Assembly: GCA_035628645.1 (NCBI GenBank)
Contig: DASPJL010000141.1
Span: 1 to 64,000, forward strand
Source of the DNA: DASPJL01 sp035628645
GTDB lineage: Bacteria; Bacteroidota; Bacteroidia; Cytophagales; Cyclobacteriaceae
Length of the DNA: 64,000 bases
Direction of reading: 5' to 3'
This document shows, one piece after another, positions 18,501 to 27,080 of this stretch. The notes under the pieces are model-generated. The model had not been told where the DNA came from. It ran no database searches and worked only from the letters and a program-made list of their open reading frames with translations. Positions within the stretch are counted from its first letter, which is position 1. The number at the start of each line of letters is the position of its first letter. The position numbers and the translations under genes were made by a program.

Positions 18501-18987
18501 CGGCACATACTCTGCTCAATTCCGGGTGGCAGGATGGTCGACAGGCGCTCAGTTGCAATTAAAAAACGGCGCTACAGTTTTGGCTTCGATTAATGTTCCC
18601 AATACTGGCGGAGGTCAGGTTTGGCAAACTGTTTCGGCCAATGTTTCTTTAACCGCCGGCGCACAGACTTTACGGGTTCATGTAGTAGCCGGAGGATTTA
18701 ATTTTAACTGGATGAATTTTGTTTCCTCCGGTGCCCGTCTTGGAGCGTCGGCAGGTCCGACAATAAAGGAATATCAAGGATATCCTAATCCCGTTGAAAA
18801 TATTTTTCATGTGAAAGGTGCAGAAGAAGGGGGGAGGGTATTGATTACGGATCTTAATGGGAAAGCCGTACTAAAAACCAGGGTGCAAGACAACGCTATT
18901 GATATGAGTACTGTTAGTACAGGAGTTTATATTATCCATATAAAGAATAAGGAAAAATTAATTAAAATAAAGGTCAATAAGAAGTAA
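15583..18987 (+). CDS. Secreted multidomain GH16 glycosidase with discoidin, Ig-like, CBM6 and T9SS sorting domains
   Basis: A 1134-residue exoenzyme. Signal peptide about 1-20. The GH16 laminarinase/beta-glucanase domain (about 22-463) has the retaining motif GGEIDIMEYVG with Glu153, Asp155 and Glu158. The GH16 fold is interrupted at about 201-345 by a discoidin (F5/8C, CBM32-like) segment whose halves are in swapped order, and resumes at NGWHTYGINWYSD. Then follow an Ig-like domain (about 468-558), discoidin (560-690), Ig-like (693-786), discoidin (788-917), CBM6 (923-1045; IQAESYD, DAGDWMDY) and a type A T9SS sorting domain (about 1055-1134; GYPNPVENIF, STGVYIIHI). It is probably secreted by T9SS and digests beta-1,3- or mixed-linked glucans or agarose-like galactans. 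Confidence 0.93.
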   Translation: MKKIIFLFVGLCISITAQCQTWNLVWSDEFNGTTLDQSNWNYETGTGVNGDFGTGQLDRATDRPENVAIEQGIAGANGGALRITTRKETFMDRNYTSGRINSNNKASWGPNHRIVARVWPKGVRYMGQGFAFWMMPDEIPQGQSNISWPQGGEIDIMEYVGSMPAHNLGSTHYAWDWNNNQWADWNHGHQGGYYSFADQQAPDSPEWIRVDLGSIHNVNRVVLNWENTGKTFQIQTSTDGTTWSTAYSTTSGDGGIDDLAFSARNARFVRMYGMQRSNDWGYALYEFQVFAGSATNIALNRPATTSSSQGTDVGPGYAFDGNTSTRWSSSLRNPEYQCCNPSSSTDPNVAANGWHTYGINWYSDRMEFFVDDNVYHIHYFNDGAAFAADGENQAEVQMVNGKRVRKSEFSNLYPEWHPFEHKMYAILSAGVGGGGQTYGGPIVNEAVFPADVYIDWVRVYSNGQTFNPPPSVNLTAPTGIETYPAPASINLTATASDLDGGAISSVSFYNGTTLIGTDNSAPYSFNWTNVLAGNYTISARATDNGGATSNSNSVIVAVNGAGSNLALNRPGTASSVTGTFIASNAFDASPTTRWESEYSDPQWIYVDLGNTYDINRVKIDWETAMAKDYQVQVSSNTTSWTTIRTVTNNSTAVNDLTGLTGSGRYIRIYGTARTTSYGYSILSMEVYGSGGTTNTPPTVSISAPSDDATFTAPANINITANASDLDGSVTQVQFYNGSTLLGTDASNPFAFNWTNVAAGTYTITAKATDDGGLTTISSEINITVNGTGSANLALNKTTTVSSTENAGTPGADAVDGISNTRWASAFSDPQWIYVDLGATYNINRVKITWENAYGKDYQIQASTNASTWTTIKTVTGNTSLINDQTGLSGSGRYVRIYGTARGTGWGYSIFELEVYGTTGSGDGESIPGKIQAESYDMMNGVQTETTADTDGGQNVGWIDAGDWMDYHVTVNSTGTYSAQFRVAGWSTGAQLQLKNGATVLASINVPNTGGGQVWQTVSANVSLTAGAQTLRVHVVAGGFNFNWMNFVSSGARLGASAGPTIKEYQGYPNPVENIFHVKGAEEGGRVLITDLNGKAVLKTRVQDNAIDMSTVSTGVYIIHIKNKEKLIKIKVNKK

Positions 18988-19034
18988 AATAATAGCCAAG
19001 GGAGCCGGTCGTGGTTTCCCTTGGTTGCTTTATT
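18986..19034. terminator. Bidirectional stem-loop between convergent GH16 and paiB
   Basis: CCAAGGGA at 18996-19003 pairs with TCCCTTGG at 19017-19024. Outer AAAATAA and TTATTTT arms extend the stem imperfectly and give a T run on either strand. Confidence 0.7.
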
Positions 19035-19651
19035 TTATTTTCCTCTTTTCCTTAACTCCTCTGCCATCAACTTTGAAGTAGCCGTTCCTAACTGCGACAG
19101 CTCCTGGATAATATTCTCATAATCTTTGGCATTCCGGTTTTGGCTTAATTTAAAAGATGCTTCCACTTTTTCAATACTGATTTCAAAACCAACCAAACCA
19201 TTCATTTGTTTTTGTACCGATTCAGGAAGGGTAGCCAATGAGATGGGCTCCCTGGCCATTTTTTCATATTTATCTGTAAGCCGTCTAACTGCTTCCCACA
19301 ACATTTCTCCCTCAATAATTTTCGATTTTCCTGATATGTGGACGCTCATATAATTCCAGGTAGGCGCATTGGGATGGGCATACCAGGAAGAAGAAATGTA
19401 ATGATGAATCGCGATAAGAATATAACAAGTACATTAGGATTAGATTCAAACAATTTCCATTGAGAATTTGCTTTGGAAATATGTCCCCATAAAACCGTTT
19501 CACCTTTTTCATTTACCTCAAGTTCTATAGGAATATGAGTAGCAGTTGGGAATTCATTACCGGAAGAAATTATAGTTGCAAAGCTGTTTTCTCTGATGAA
19601 TTGCTCAATGATTTTCCGGTCCGTTACTTCAAAATATTTTGGAATATACAT
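19035..19651 (-). pseudogene. paiB: Frameshifted PaiB-like FMN-binding transcriptional regulator
   Basis: The N-terminal part (MYIPKYFEVTDRKIIEQF to NPNVLVIF) and the C-terminal part (IHHYISSSWYAHPNAPTWNY onward) are the two halves of one PaiB-family protein in different frames. The frame changes at 19416-19417, where two extra bases (or one missing base) follow the VIF codons. Removing the two bases gives 204 residues, the normal family length. PaiB proteins bind FMN and repress sporulation or protease genes in Bacillus; the role in Bacteroidota is unclear. It starts directly after the stop of the DUF1203 gene, so both were one operon. It could be a real lesion or an assembly error. Confidence 0.88.
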
Positions 19652-20146
19652 TTATTTACCAGGATGGCTCCTTATTATTTTACAAATATAACAACACGCC
19701 TTTGCACTTCTGGCGTGTAAATAATCTACCTCAGGGAAGTTATCAAATATTTCTGATATCACTTCGTCAATATCTTCATTCTCGCTGACTAAATGGTTGT
19801 GGATCATCCACTGTTCTTTATTATAACCTATTAGCGTAATAAGAAAGCTCTTCTTGTTGTTCTTGATTTCCTGAGGAAACTTGTAAACGTCAGCATATTC
19901 TTCTACTTCATTGGCAGATATAAATATCGGGCCTGGCTGGTTAAAAGGATTTTTTAGTTCAAAGGGACTGTGACTTAAGACCAGCCTTTTGTCTTCACCC
20001 TTCTTGAATGGTTTTAATGATACACGACATGGTCCGAGACCGGTAGCCACTTCCTCAATTACTTCATTATCAAAGTCGTCTTGCCTGGTTTCACGGATTT
20101 TCTTCGCAAATGCTTTTGAAAGGGGTACTATTTTAAATTTTGCCAT
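19652..20146 (-). CDS. DUF1203 family protein
   Basis: A 164-residue cytosolic protein from the ATG at 20146 (MAKFKIVPLSKAF); an upstream start at 20197 would add 17 hydrophobic residues. It shows the DUF1203 pattern: FKIVPLS at the N-terminus, ATGLGPCRVSLKPFKKGE, a PGPIFISANEVEEY segment and a late HARSAKACCYICKI motif. No enzymatic role is established for the family. Its stop codon abuts the paiB start, so the two are co-transcribed. Confidence 0.82.
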   Translation of the reverse strand: MAKFKIVPLSKAFAKKIRETRQDDFDNEVIEEVATGLGPCRVSLKPFKKGEDKRLVLSHSPFELKNPFNQPGPIFISANEVEEYADVYKFPQEIKNNKKSFLITLIGYNKEQWMIHNHLVSENEDIDEVISEIFDNFPEVDYLHARSAKACCYICKIIRSHPGK

Positions 20147-20365
20147 ATCTTTTTGTTTTAATAAGACAAAATAAAGGACATAAGAAAAGGACGACAACCC
20201 GTTCCTTGCTGATTAATAATAAATAAACTTGGATTATTAAGCATTGAGCAAAGCGCCTCACTACTACTAGTGATTTTTTATAACTAAAATAGGTATAACA
20301 ACCTTTTATTTGACATTTCTGAATATCTGGCGGATATTTGTTGTTTAGAATTTGTCTAAATAACT

Positions 20366-21004
20366 ATGCTGAAAGTTCTCCTTGCTGATAACCATGTTTT
20401 AAGTTCTGCCGGACTAAAATATATATTATCAAAGGAAACAGATCTTGAAATAAAGGAAGTCATTGATTATACAGATCTCTTGAAAATAATGGAGTCTAAT
20501 AATCACGACCTTCTTTTGATTGATTATCAGAATTTTAAAGATTTTGATTTAAAATACCTTTACGAGTTAAAGCAAAATTGTCCGGAGCTTCATATAATGA
20601 TCATTTCTTCAGATCAAAACAAGGATCGGATGTCTTCTGTCCTTAATACGGGTATTTCAGGGTTTTTGACCAAGGAGTGCAGTAAAGAAGAAGTTTTGTT
20701 GGCCATAAAAAGCATTAGGAAAGGGGAAAAGTTTTTTTGTAATAGAGTTTATGATCTGCTTATGGATAATCTTGCTCCAAAAAAGGTCAAAGTAAACCCG
20801 GCAGCCCTTACCAACAGAGAAACTGAAATATTGAAGCTTATAGTAGAAGGGAATTCAACCCAGAATATTGCTGATCATTTATTTTTAAGTTACCATACCG
20901 TAAATTCTCACCGGAAAAGCATTTGTAAAAAATTGAAAATTAAGTCTCCTACAGAACTTGTTATTTATGCTATGGATATAGGATTATTAAAAGTTGGAAA
21001 TTAG
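20366..21004 (+). CDS. NarL/FixJ-family response regulator
   Basis: A 212-residue regulator. The receiver domain (about 1-120) has the phospho-acceptor Asp53 in LLLIDYQN, the Thr/Ser switch in IIISSD and Lys103 in FLTKE. The first acidic pocket reads ADN, so only Asp8 is present where most receivers have two acids. The LuxR-type helix-turn-helix is at about 147-205 (LTNRETEILKLIVEGNSTQ, then HLFLSYHTVNSHRKSI). No kinase gene is adjacent; the PAS kinase at 14-15 kb is a possible but unproven partner. Confidence 0.92.
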   Translation: MLKVLLADNHVLSSAGLKYILSKETDLEIKEVIDYTDLLKIMESNNHDLLLIDYQNFKDFDLKYLYELKQNCPELHIMIISSDQNKDRMSSVLNTGISGFLTKECSKEEVLLAIKSIRKGEKFFCNRVYDLLMDNLAPKKVKVNPAALTNRETEILKLIVEGNSTQNIADHLFLSYHTVNSHRKSICKKLKIKSPTELVIYAMDIGLLKVGN

Positions 21005-21500
21005 AAGTGAAGCGGGAAGCACGAAGTTGGAAGAGAAAGCCTAAGTCTCATTACTATTTTCCCGCTTTCTAAAGGTTTTTTTTATTTGATTAATGAGACT
21101 TTCCGCTTCTAGTTTCCTGTAATTTGTGCCTGTGACTGACCTTAAATTATTTTAGGGCCTAAGAAAAAATAATTTAAAAAATAAAGATCAGCTCACAGGG
21201 CTTATATTGTTAATGTCCTTATTCTATTCAATAATAGATGTGCAAGGATAACAATAGGGAAATGGTGAATCAATCGCTTATTGTAGGTAATTTATATAAC
21301 TTATGGTAGGGAGATGGAAGTAGGAAGGTTTGATTAGAAGATAAGCCACTTAACATTCCCCACCATCCATCATCCATCTTCCCACTTCCCGCCTTCCCTC
21401 TTTCCACTACTCCTGGCTATCTTAATTCACTATAAGTAGCGATTGATCTATAAATGAGCCGGTTCTATTTTTGGGTTTATTTAAAACAATTCTAAATAAC
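21005..21500. other. Intergenic region upstream of the TonB receptor
   Basis: A gap of about 495 bp. AAGCGGGAA at 21010-21018 and TTCCCGCTT at 21059-21067 form a wide inverted repeat followed by T-rich sequence, a possible terminator for the response regulator. Around 21305-21415 there is purine-rich then pyrimidine-rich low-complexity sequence of the GGAAGTAGGAAG/CTTCCCACTTCCC type. No clear Fur-like box was identified. Confidence 0.4.
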
Positions 21501-23909
21501 ATGACTATTTATAAATACAATTTCATCTTGTGCTTTTTTATAACCTGTATGTTGGGTATACCCACAGCTTTTTCCCAGGATACAGGAACTATAAAAGGCA
21601 CAATAAAAACAGCCGATGGCAAATCTGCACAATATGTAAACGTAGGTTTAAAAGGAACAAGCAGAGGAGCAACAACGGATCCTGATGGGAGTTTTGAGAT
21701 TAAAAAAGTGGAACCGGGAAATTATATCCTGGTAATATCTTTTATCGGTTTGGAAACCCGCGAGCAACCAATAAAAGTGACGGCTGGGGAGGTGACTCAG
21801 GTTTCAGACATTACGCTAAAAGAAAACCTGAAACAACTACAGGAAGTTGTTATATCGTCAAACGCCAACAGATACTCTAAAAAGGAAAGCGAGTTTGTTG
21901 CAAAGTTACCGTTGAAAAACCTTGAAAACCCTCAGGTTTATAATACCATTAGCGCTGAATTATTGAAGGATCAGGTAATTACTAATTTTGATGAAGCCTT
22001 AAAAAATGCAACTGGTTTGGATAAACGTTGGGAATCAACTGGCAGGGCAGGAGATGGCGCTGGTTATTTTTCTTTAAGAGGCTTTTCAGTGCAACCGACA
22101 ATGATCAATGGGCTTCCGGGATTAACTAACGGAGGCTTGGATCCGGCCAATATTGAAAGAATAGAAGTATTAAAAGGACCTTCAGGCACACTGTATGGCA
22201 GTAGCCTGATCTCTTATGGAGGTTTAATAAATATCGTAACAAAAAAGCCTTATCAAACATTGGGTGGAGAGATTTCCTACAATTTCGGAAGCTTTGGTTT
22301 GAATAGAATTACCGCTGATGTTAATACCCCTCTTTCTAAAGAAAAGGACATAGCGTTAAGAGTAAATACCGCTTATCATTCTGAAAATAGTTTTCAGGAT
22401 GCCGGTTTTAAAAAATCCATTTATATAACTCCGTCTGTATCCTACAAAGTAAATGACAGGCTTTCATTTTTAGTAAATACTGAGTTTTTAAGCAGTGAGG
22501 GTACCAATCCGGCCATGTTATTTTTAAACAGGTCAACGCCACTGGTAGCTTCTGATCTGGAAGAATTGAATTATAATAATAAGCGCTCATATACAAGCAA
22601 TGATGTAACCATCAAAAATCCAACCTTCACCTTACAGGGACAAATGAAGTATAAATTATCCGATAAATGGTATTTTCAAACCGTGTTGTCAAGAGGATCT
22701 GCCAAAGCGGATGGTTATTATTCTTATTTGTGGGATTTTGCTGACGGAAAGGGTACTTATGGAAGATATATCAGCAAACAAAACTCGACCACTTTGAGTA
22801 CCGATATTCAGCAGAATTTTGTTGGTGATTTCAGTTTGGGAACTTTCAGGAACAGAATAGTTGCAGGGGTTGATTATTTTCAAAGAGAAATCAATAATGC
22901 AAATTCCGGGTATATCCTTTTCGATGCAGTAACCATAGGCGGCAATGCTGATCCTTCTCAGTTATCTCTTGCAGCATTGGATACCGCCATTTCAAGAGCT
23001 GGTATAGAAAAAAATATTTCACAAGAAGAAATATTCAGTGCATATGTATCGGATGTAATCAATATAAGTCCTCAATTGTCAGCTATGTTGAGTATTCGAT
23101 TGGATCGTTTCAATAATAAAGGTAATTATGACGTGCTGACTGATACTAAAGCTGGGAACTATAGCCAGACAGCGTTATCCCCCAAACTCGGACTTATTTA
23201 TCAGCCAATTAAAGACAAGCTATCGGTTTTTGCCAATTATATGAATGGGTTTACTAATGTGGCGCCTATTACTCAGGGACAAACTTTTACTTTTAAACCT
23301 GAGCAGGCTAATCAATGGGAGGTTGGGGTAAAGACTGACTTAATGAAAGGAAGATTGTCAGGAACATTCAGTTACTATAACATAAGAGTATCAAATATTG
23401 TCCTTCAATCCCTGCTGGATTCAAACGACCCCAATTCAATTATTTATAATCAGGGTGGTGAAAATTATAGCCGCGGTTTAGAAGCCAGCATTATCGCTGC
23501 GCCGATAGAAGGGTTAAATATTATTGCCGGCTATAGTTATAATGAAAGCAAAGTGAACAAAACAGATAATCCCGAATATGAAAACAGAAGGCCCGAAGCA
23601 GCCGGTCCTCAGCACATGATTAATGGTTGGATAAGTTACAAATTAAACAAAAGCCTTCTAAAAGGATTGGGCATAGGCTTTGGAGGGAATTATGCCAGCG
23701 AATATGCTACAATTGACAGAGCCAGTACCGGTACCTTCTATCTACCGGAATACGCCATCCTTAATTCATCAATTTTTTATGATACCGAGGCATTTCGTAT
23801 CACTTTAAAAGTAAATAACCTGACGAATAAGGAGTATTATCAAGGTTGGTCAACGATCAATCCACAGAAGCCCAGAAATATAATTGCAGGATTGGCGCTT
23901 AAATTTTAA
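21501..23909 (+). CDS. TonB-dependent siderophore receptor
   Basis: An 802-residue outer-membrane receptor from the ATG at 21501; an in-frame TTG at 21471 is unlikely because the signal peptide (MTIYKYNFILCFFITCML to AFSQ) starts at 21501. Residues about 28-110 form a carboxypeptidase-regulatory-like beta-sandwich common in Bacteroidota receptors. The plug (about 125-270) has the FSLRGFSVQPTMINGLPG and IERIEVLKGPSGTLYG signatures of the FhuA/FpvA siderophore class. The rest is a 22-strand barrel ending in the aromatic residue of ALKF. It brings ferric siderophore into the periplasm using TonB. The PepSY gene 2 bp downstream supports iron uptake. Confidence 0.94.
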   Translation: MTIYKYNFILCFFITCMLGIPTAFSQDTGTIKGTIKTADGKSAQYVNVGLKGTSRGATTDPDGSFEIKKVEPGNYILVISFIGLETREQPIKVTAGEVTQVSDITLKENLKQLQEVVISSNANRYSKKESEFVAKLPLKNLENPQVYNTISAELLKDQVITNFDEALKNATGLDKRWESTGRAGDGAGYFSLRGFSVQPTMINGLPGLTNGGLDPANIERIEVLKGPSGTLYGSSLISYGGLINIVTKKPYQTLGGEISYNFGSFGLNRITADVNTPLSKEKDIALRVNTAYHSENSFQDAGFKKSIYITPSVSYKVNDRLSFLVNTEFLSSEGTNPAMLFLNRSTPLVASDLEELNYNNKRSYTSNDVTIKNPTFTLQGQMKYKLSDKWYFQTVLSRGSAKADGYYSYLWDFADGKGTYGRYISKQNSTTLSTDIQQNFVGDFSLGTFRNRIVAGVDYFQREINNANSGYILFDAVTIGGNADPSQLSLAALDTAISRAGIEKNISQEEIFSAYVSDVINISPQLSAMLSIRLDRFNNKGNYDVLTDTKAGNYSQTALSPKLGLIYQPIKDKLSVFANYMNGFTNVAPITQGQTFTFKPEQANQWEVGVKTDLMKGRLSGTFSYYNIRVSNIVLQSLLDSNDPNSIIYNQGGENYSRGLEASIIAAPIEGLNIIAGYSYNESKVNKTDNPEYENRRPEAAGPQHMINGWISYKLNKSLLKGLGIGFGGNYASEYATIDRASTGTFYLPEYAILNSSIFYDTEAFRITLKVNNLTNKEYYQGWSTINPQKPRNIIAGLALKF

Positions 23910-23911
23910 CC

Positions 23912-25096
23912 ATGACCATTAAAAAAGCAGTTGGGAAACTTCACCTCTGGCTCGGATTAACGTCCGGGCTGGTGGTTTTTGTGATTAGCATTACGGGATG
24001 TATTTATGCATTTCAGACGGAAATCCAGAATTTAACTCAGTCTTTTCGTTATGTGGAGTTACAAAATAAGTCATTTCTTCCTCCCTCGGAAATGCGTGTG
24101 ATTGCCGAAAAAGAATTGCCCGGTAAAAAGATCCATAGTGTGAATTATCTGGATGCCGGCGATGCAGCAGTTGTTTCTTTTTATAGTTTTGATCCTGAGT
24201 ACTATTATTTAATTTACCTTAATCCTTATAGCGGCGAAGTACTTCAAGTAAAAGACATGAGTAAGGATTTTTTCAGGTTCATCCTGATGGGGCATTTTTA
24301 TTTCTGGCTTCCTCCTGATATTGGTCAGCCCCTTGTGGCCTCCTCCACGCTTGTTTTTTTAGTAATGATGATTTCAGGGATTATTCTTTGGTGGCCAAGA
24401 AATAAGGGTGCGAAGAAACAAAGATTTTCTATTAAGTGGAATGCAAGATGGCGGAGAAAAAATTATGATCTGCACAATGTGCTGGGTTTTTATATGACCT
24501 GGATTGTCATTATTATAGCCCTGACAGGTTTAGTCTGGGGATTTAAATGGTTTGCAAATGGCGCTTACTTTGCATTTTCCGGGGGAGAAGAACGGCAGGA
24601 ATACAGCGAGCCTTTGTCTGATTCCCTCGCTCGACACACTAGCGCTGATTTACCTGTGGACAAAATATGGCACCAAATAAAGAAAGAGCATTCCACGGCC
24701 GAAGCTATAGAAGTTCATTTTCCGGAAACCGCAGAATCATCAATAGCAGTGAGCATCAATCCTGATGCAGATACTTATTGGAAAACGGACTATCGTTTTT
24801 TTGATCAGTATACGCTTAAAGAACTTTCGGTCAATCATATGTGGGGTAGATTTCATGAAGCTACCATTGCAGATAAAGCGCTAAGGATGAACTATGATGT
24901 TCATGTAGGGGCAATATTAGGTTTGCCGGGAAAAATCCTCGCTTTTTTTGCAAGCCTTATAGCTGCAAGTCTGCCAATTACCGGATTTTATATTTGGTGG
25001 GGAAGAAGGAAGAAAAAGGATAGACATATTTTGAAGAATGATATAGTAAAAAGAAGTCGAAACATAAAAACTAAAGAATATGCTGAGGAACTTTAA
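23912..25096 (+). CDS. PepSY-associated inner-membrane protein, probable ferric-siderophore reductase
   Basis: A 394-residue protein with four membrane segments (about 12-34, 143-163, 192-215, 340-365). HLWLGLTSG in the first, HNVLGFY in the third and a HxxxG-like VHVGAILGLPG in the last are the histidine positions that carry heme in this family. A PepSY-like periplasmic domain lies between. Members next to siderophore receptors are thought to release iron by reducing it. It starts 2 bp after the receptor gene and is surely co-transcribed. Confidence 0.9.
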   Translation: MTIKKAVGKLHLWLGLTSGLVVFVISITGCIYAFQTEIQNLTQSFRYVELQNKSFLPPSEMRVIAEKELPGKKIHSVNYLDAGDAAVVSFYSFDPEYYYLIYLNPYSGEVLQVKDMSKDFFRFILMGHFYFWLPPDIGQPLVASSTLVFLVMMISGIILWWPRNKGAKKQRFSIKWNARWRRKNYDLHNVLGFYMTWIVIIIALTGLVWGFKWFANGAYFAFSGGEERQEYSEPLSDSLARHTSADLPVDKIWHQIKKEHSTAEAIEVHFPETAESSIAVSINPDADTYWKTDYRFFDQYTLKELSVNHMWGRFHEATIADKALRMNYDVHVGAILGLPGKILAFFASLIAASLPITGFYIWWGRRKKKDRHILKNDIVKRSRNIKTKEYAEEL

Positions 25097-25365
25097 TATT
25101 CCTCTATTTCTATAAATATTGTCAGTCTGTAGTAACAAAGCGATTTTATAAAATGATTTTACTCTTGCTTTTAATATGGAACGCCAATTCTATCTTTTTT
25201 AGGTATTTCAAGGCTTTCGATCTTTTATTTTCGTCCCTGAAGTGATATAAAGCTTTAATTGAAATGTTTCTTTCTACCGGAAAAGTACAGAATATTGTGA
25301 AAGTTATTTTCTTCTTGAAAATATCCTCTTTATTCTTGTACTTATCTACCATTAGACTAATTATT

Positions 25366-26835
25366 ATGTTGAGAAAAATTTCGATTCCTTTTATTTTAAT
25401 TACACTCTTATTTGCTAACAAATCATTTTCACAAAAAAGTGAAACACCTTCTAAAAAGCAATATTCTGTGGACGGTAAAAAAGTTGCCATCTACACTACA
25501 GCAAAAGATACAGATTATAGATTAAGTAATACAGGTTCTTTGGATTTTAAAGATTTTGGTCAGCCAAAAGAGACCGAAGTATGTGTATTTGTAGATCCTA
25601 CACATTCATTCCAAACACATTTAGGAATAGGAGGTTCTTTTACTGACGCTTCAGCAGAGACATTTGCCAAGATGCCAAAGGATAAACAACAAGAAATTCT
25701 GCGTGCCTACTATGACAAGGAGAATGGTATTGGTTATACACTGGCCAGAACTACCATTCACAGTTCAGACTTTTCGAGTGGCAGCTATACCTATGTAAAG
25801 GATAACGATAAAGAATTAAAGTCTTTTAATATTGACCACGATAGAGAGTTTCGTATTCCCCTGATCAAACAAGCAATGAAAGCCGCGGGAGGAAAACTTA
25901 CTATGTATGTCAGCCCGTGGAGTCCGCCAGCCTGGATGAAAGACAACAATCGTATGCTTAAAGGCGGGAAATTGCTTCCTGAATACAATGAGGCCTGGGC
26001 CAATTATTATGTAAAGTTTATAAATGCTTACGAAAAAGAAGGTATTCCAATTTGGGGATTATCTGTGCAAAACGAGCCTATGGCTACACAAACCTGGGAG
26101 TCTTGCATTTTTACCGGAGAAGAGGAAAGAGATTTTATTAAAAATCATTTAGGACCTACTTTGCATAAGGCCGGTATGGCTGACAAAAAGCTAATTGCCT
26201 GGGATCACAATCGTGATTTGATCTATCAAAGAGCAAGCACGGTGCTAAATGACCCTGAAGCAGCCAAATATGTATGGGGAATAGGTTATCATTGGTATGA
26301 AACCTGGACAGGCAGCGGAATGCAGTTTGAAAATTTAAGAAGAGTTGCTGAAACCTTCCCCGACAAAAATTTGATCTTTACAGAAGGTTGCATAGAGAAA
26401 TTTAAGTTCGAAGGCATTAACGATTGGGCGCTGGGAGAAAGATATGGGCATTCCATGGTTAATGATTTTAACTCAGGGACAGTTGCCTGGACAGACTGGA
26501 ACATTCTTTTAAATGAAATCGGAGGTCCAAACCATGTAGGCAATTTCTGTTATGCACCTATTATAGCCGACACCCGTGACGGAAAAGTTCATTATACAAA
26601 CAGCTATTACTACATAGGTCACTTTTCTAAATTCATCAAGCCAGGCGCTAAAAGAATAATCAGTTCTTCTAATAGAGATAAATTACAAACTACTGCTTTT
26701 CAAAATACCGATGGAAGCATAGCTGTAGTAGTAATGAATTCAAGCGATGAGGAATTGCCTTACCGTTTATGGTTAGATGGCAAGGCAGCAGAAACCAAAA
26801 GTTTGCCTCATTCCATTATGACTTTAGTTTTTTAA
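25366..26835 (+). CDS. Secreted GH30 family glycosidase (glucosylceramidase-like)
   Basis: A 489-residue enzyme from the ATG at 25366, which begins the signal peptide (about 1-22, FANKSFSQ); the open frame extends to 25264 without extra homology. The catalytic TIM barrel has the acid/base Glu237 in GLSVQNEP and the nucleophile Glu340 in LIFTEGC. The LGIGGSFTDASA and YVSPWSPPAWMK motifs are family hallmarks. A small C-terminal beta domain (about 420-489) completes the GH30 layout. Family members cleave beta-glucosyl, beta-1,6-glucan or glucuronoxylan linkages; GH30 subfamily is not assigned. Confidence 0.92.
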   Translation: MLRKISIPFILITLLFANKSFSQKSETPSKKQYSVDGKKVAIYTTAKDTDYRLSNTGSLDFKDFGQPKETEVCVFVDPTHSFQTHLGIGGSFTDASAETFAKMPKDKQQEILRAYYDKENGIGYTLARTTIHSSDFSSGSYTYVKDNDKELKSFNIDHDREFRIPLIKQAMKAAGGKLTMYVSPWSPPAWMKDNNRMLKGGKLLPEYNEAWANYYVKFINAYEKEGIPIWGLSVQNEPMATQTWESCIFTGEEERDFIKNHLGPTLHKAGMADKKLIAWDHNRDLIYQRASTVLNDPEAAKYVWGIGYHWYETWTGSGMQFENLRRVAETFPDKNLIFTEGCIEKFKFEGINDWALGERYGHSMVNDFNSGTVAWTDWNILLNEIGGPNHVGNFCYAPIIADTRDGKVHYTNSYYYIGHFSKFIKPGAKRIISSSNRDKLQTTAFQNTDGSIAVVVMNSSDEELPYRLWLDGKAAETKSLPHSIMTLVF

Positions 26836-26925
26836 CATTTTAATAGTTACTTGTTTAGTTTGTAAATGAGGAAATGTTTATTATAACTTCCTCACTTATT
26901 GAACTATCACCAACAAAGATGCATT

Positions 26926-26969
26926 CTTGGTTTTCCTTTATAAGCAAAGGGAAATCAAGAATTTTTTTT
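26926..26969 (+). terminator. Strong rho-independent terminator downstream of GH30
   Basis: A 14-bp stem, CTTGGTTTTCCTTT with AAAGGGAAATCAAG (two G:U pairs), encloses a 6-nt loop and is followed by a long T run. It lies 90 bp after the GH30 stop. A weaker hairpin, TGAGGAA/TTCCTCA, precedes it at 26867-26894. Confidence 0.8.
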
Positions 26970-27080
26970 ATTCCTCTTTTTATTCTTTTCCGACAAATGA
27001 TCTAAAAAAATCCGTTTGATTTATAAAAGCTGGATTAATTGAAACCTGTAGCCCCTAAAAGAAGTGAACTAGAGGAGGAT

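Noticed and set aside
25146..25490. 114-residue minus-strand open frame across the 5' end of the GH30 gene
   Set aside because: Its first third is antisense to a confident signal peptide and start. The tail (NISIKALYHFRDENKRSKAL) looks vaguely protein-like and could be a remnant, but I cannot support a gene.
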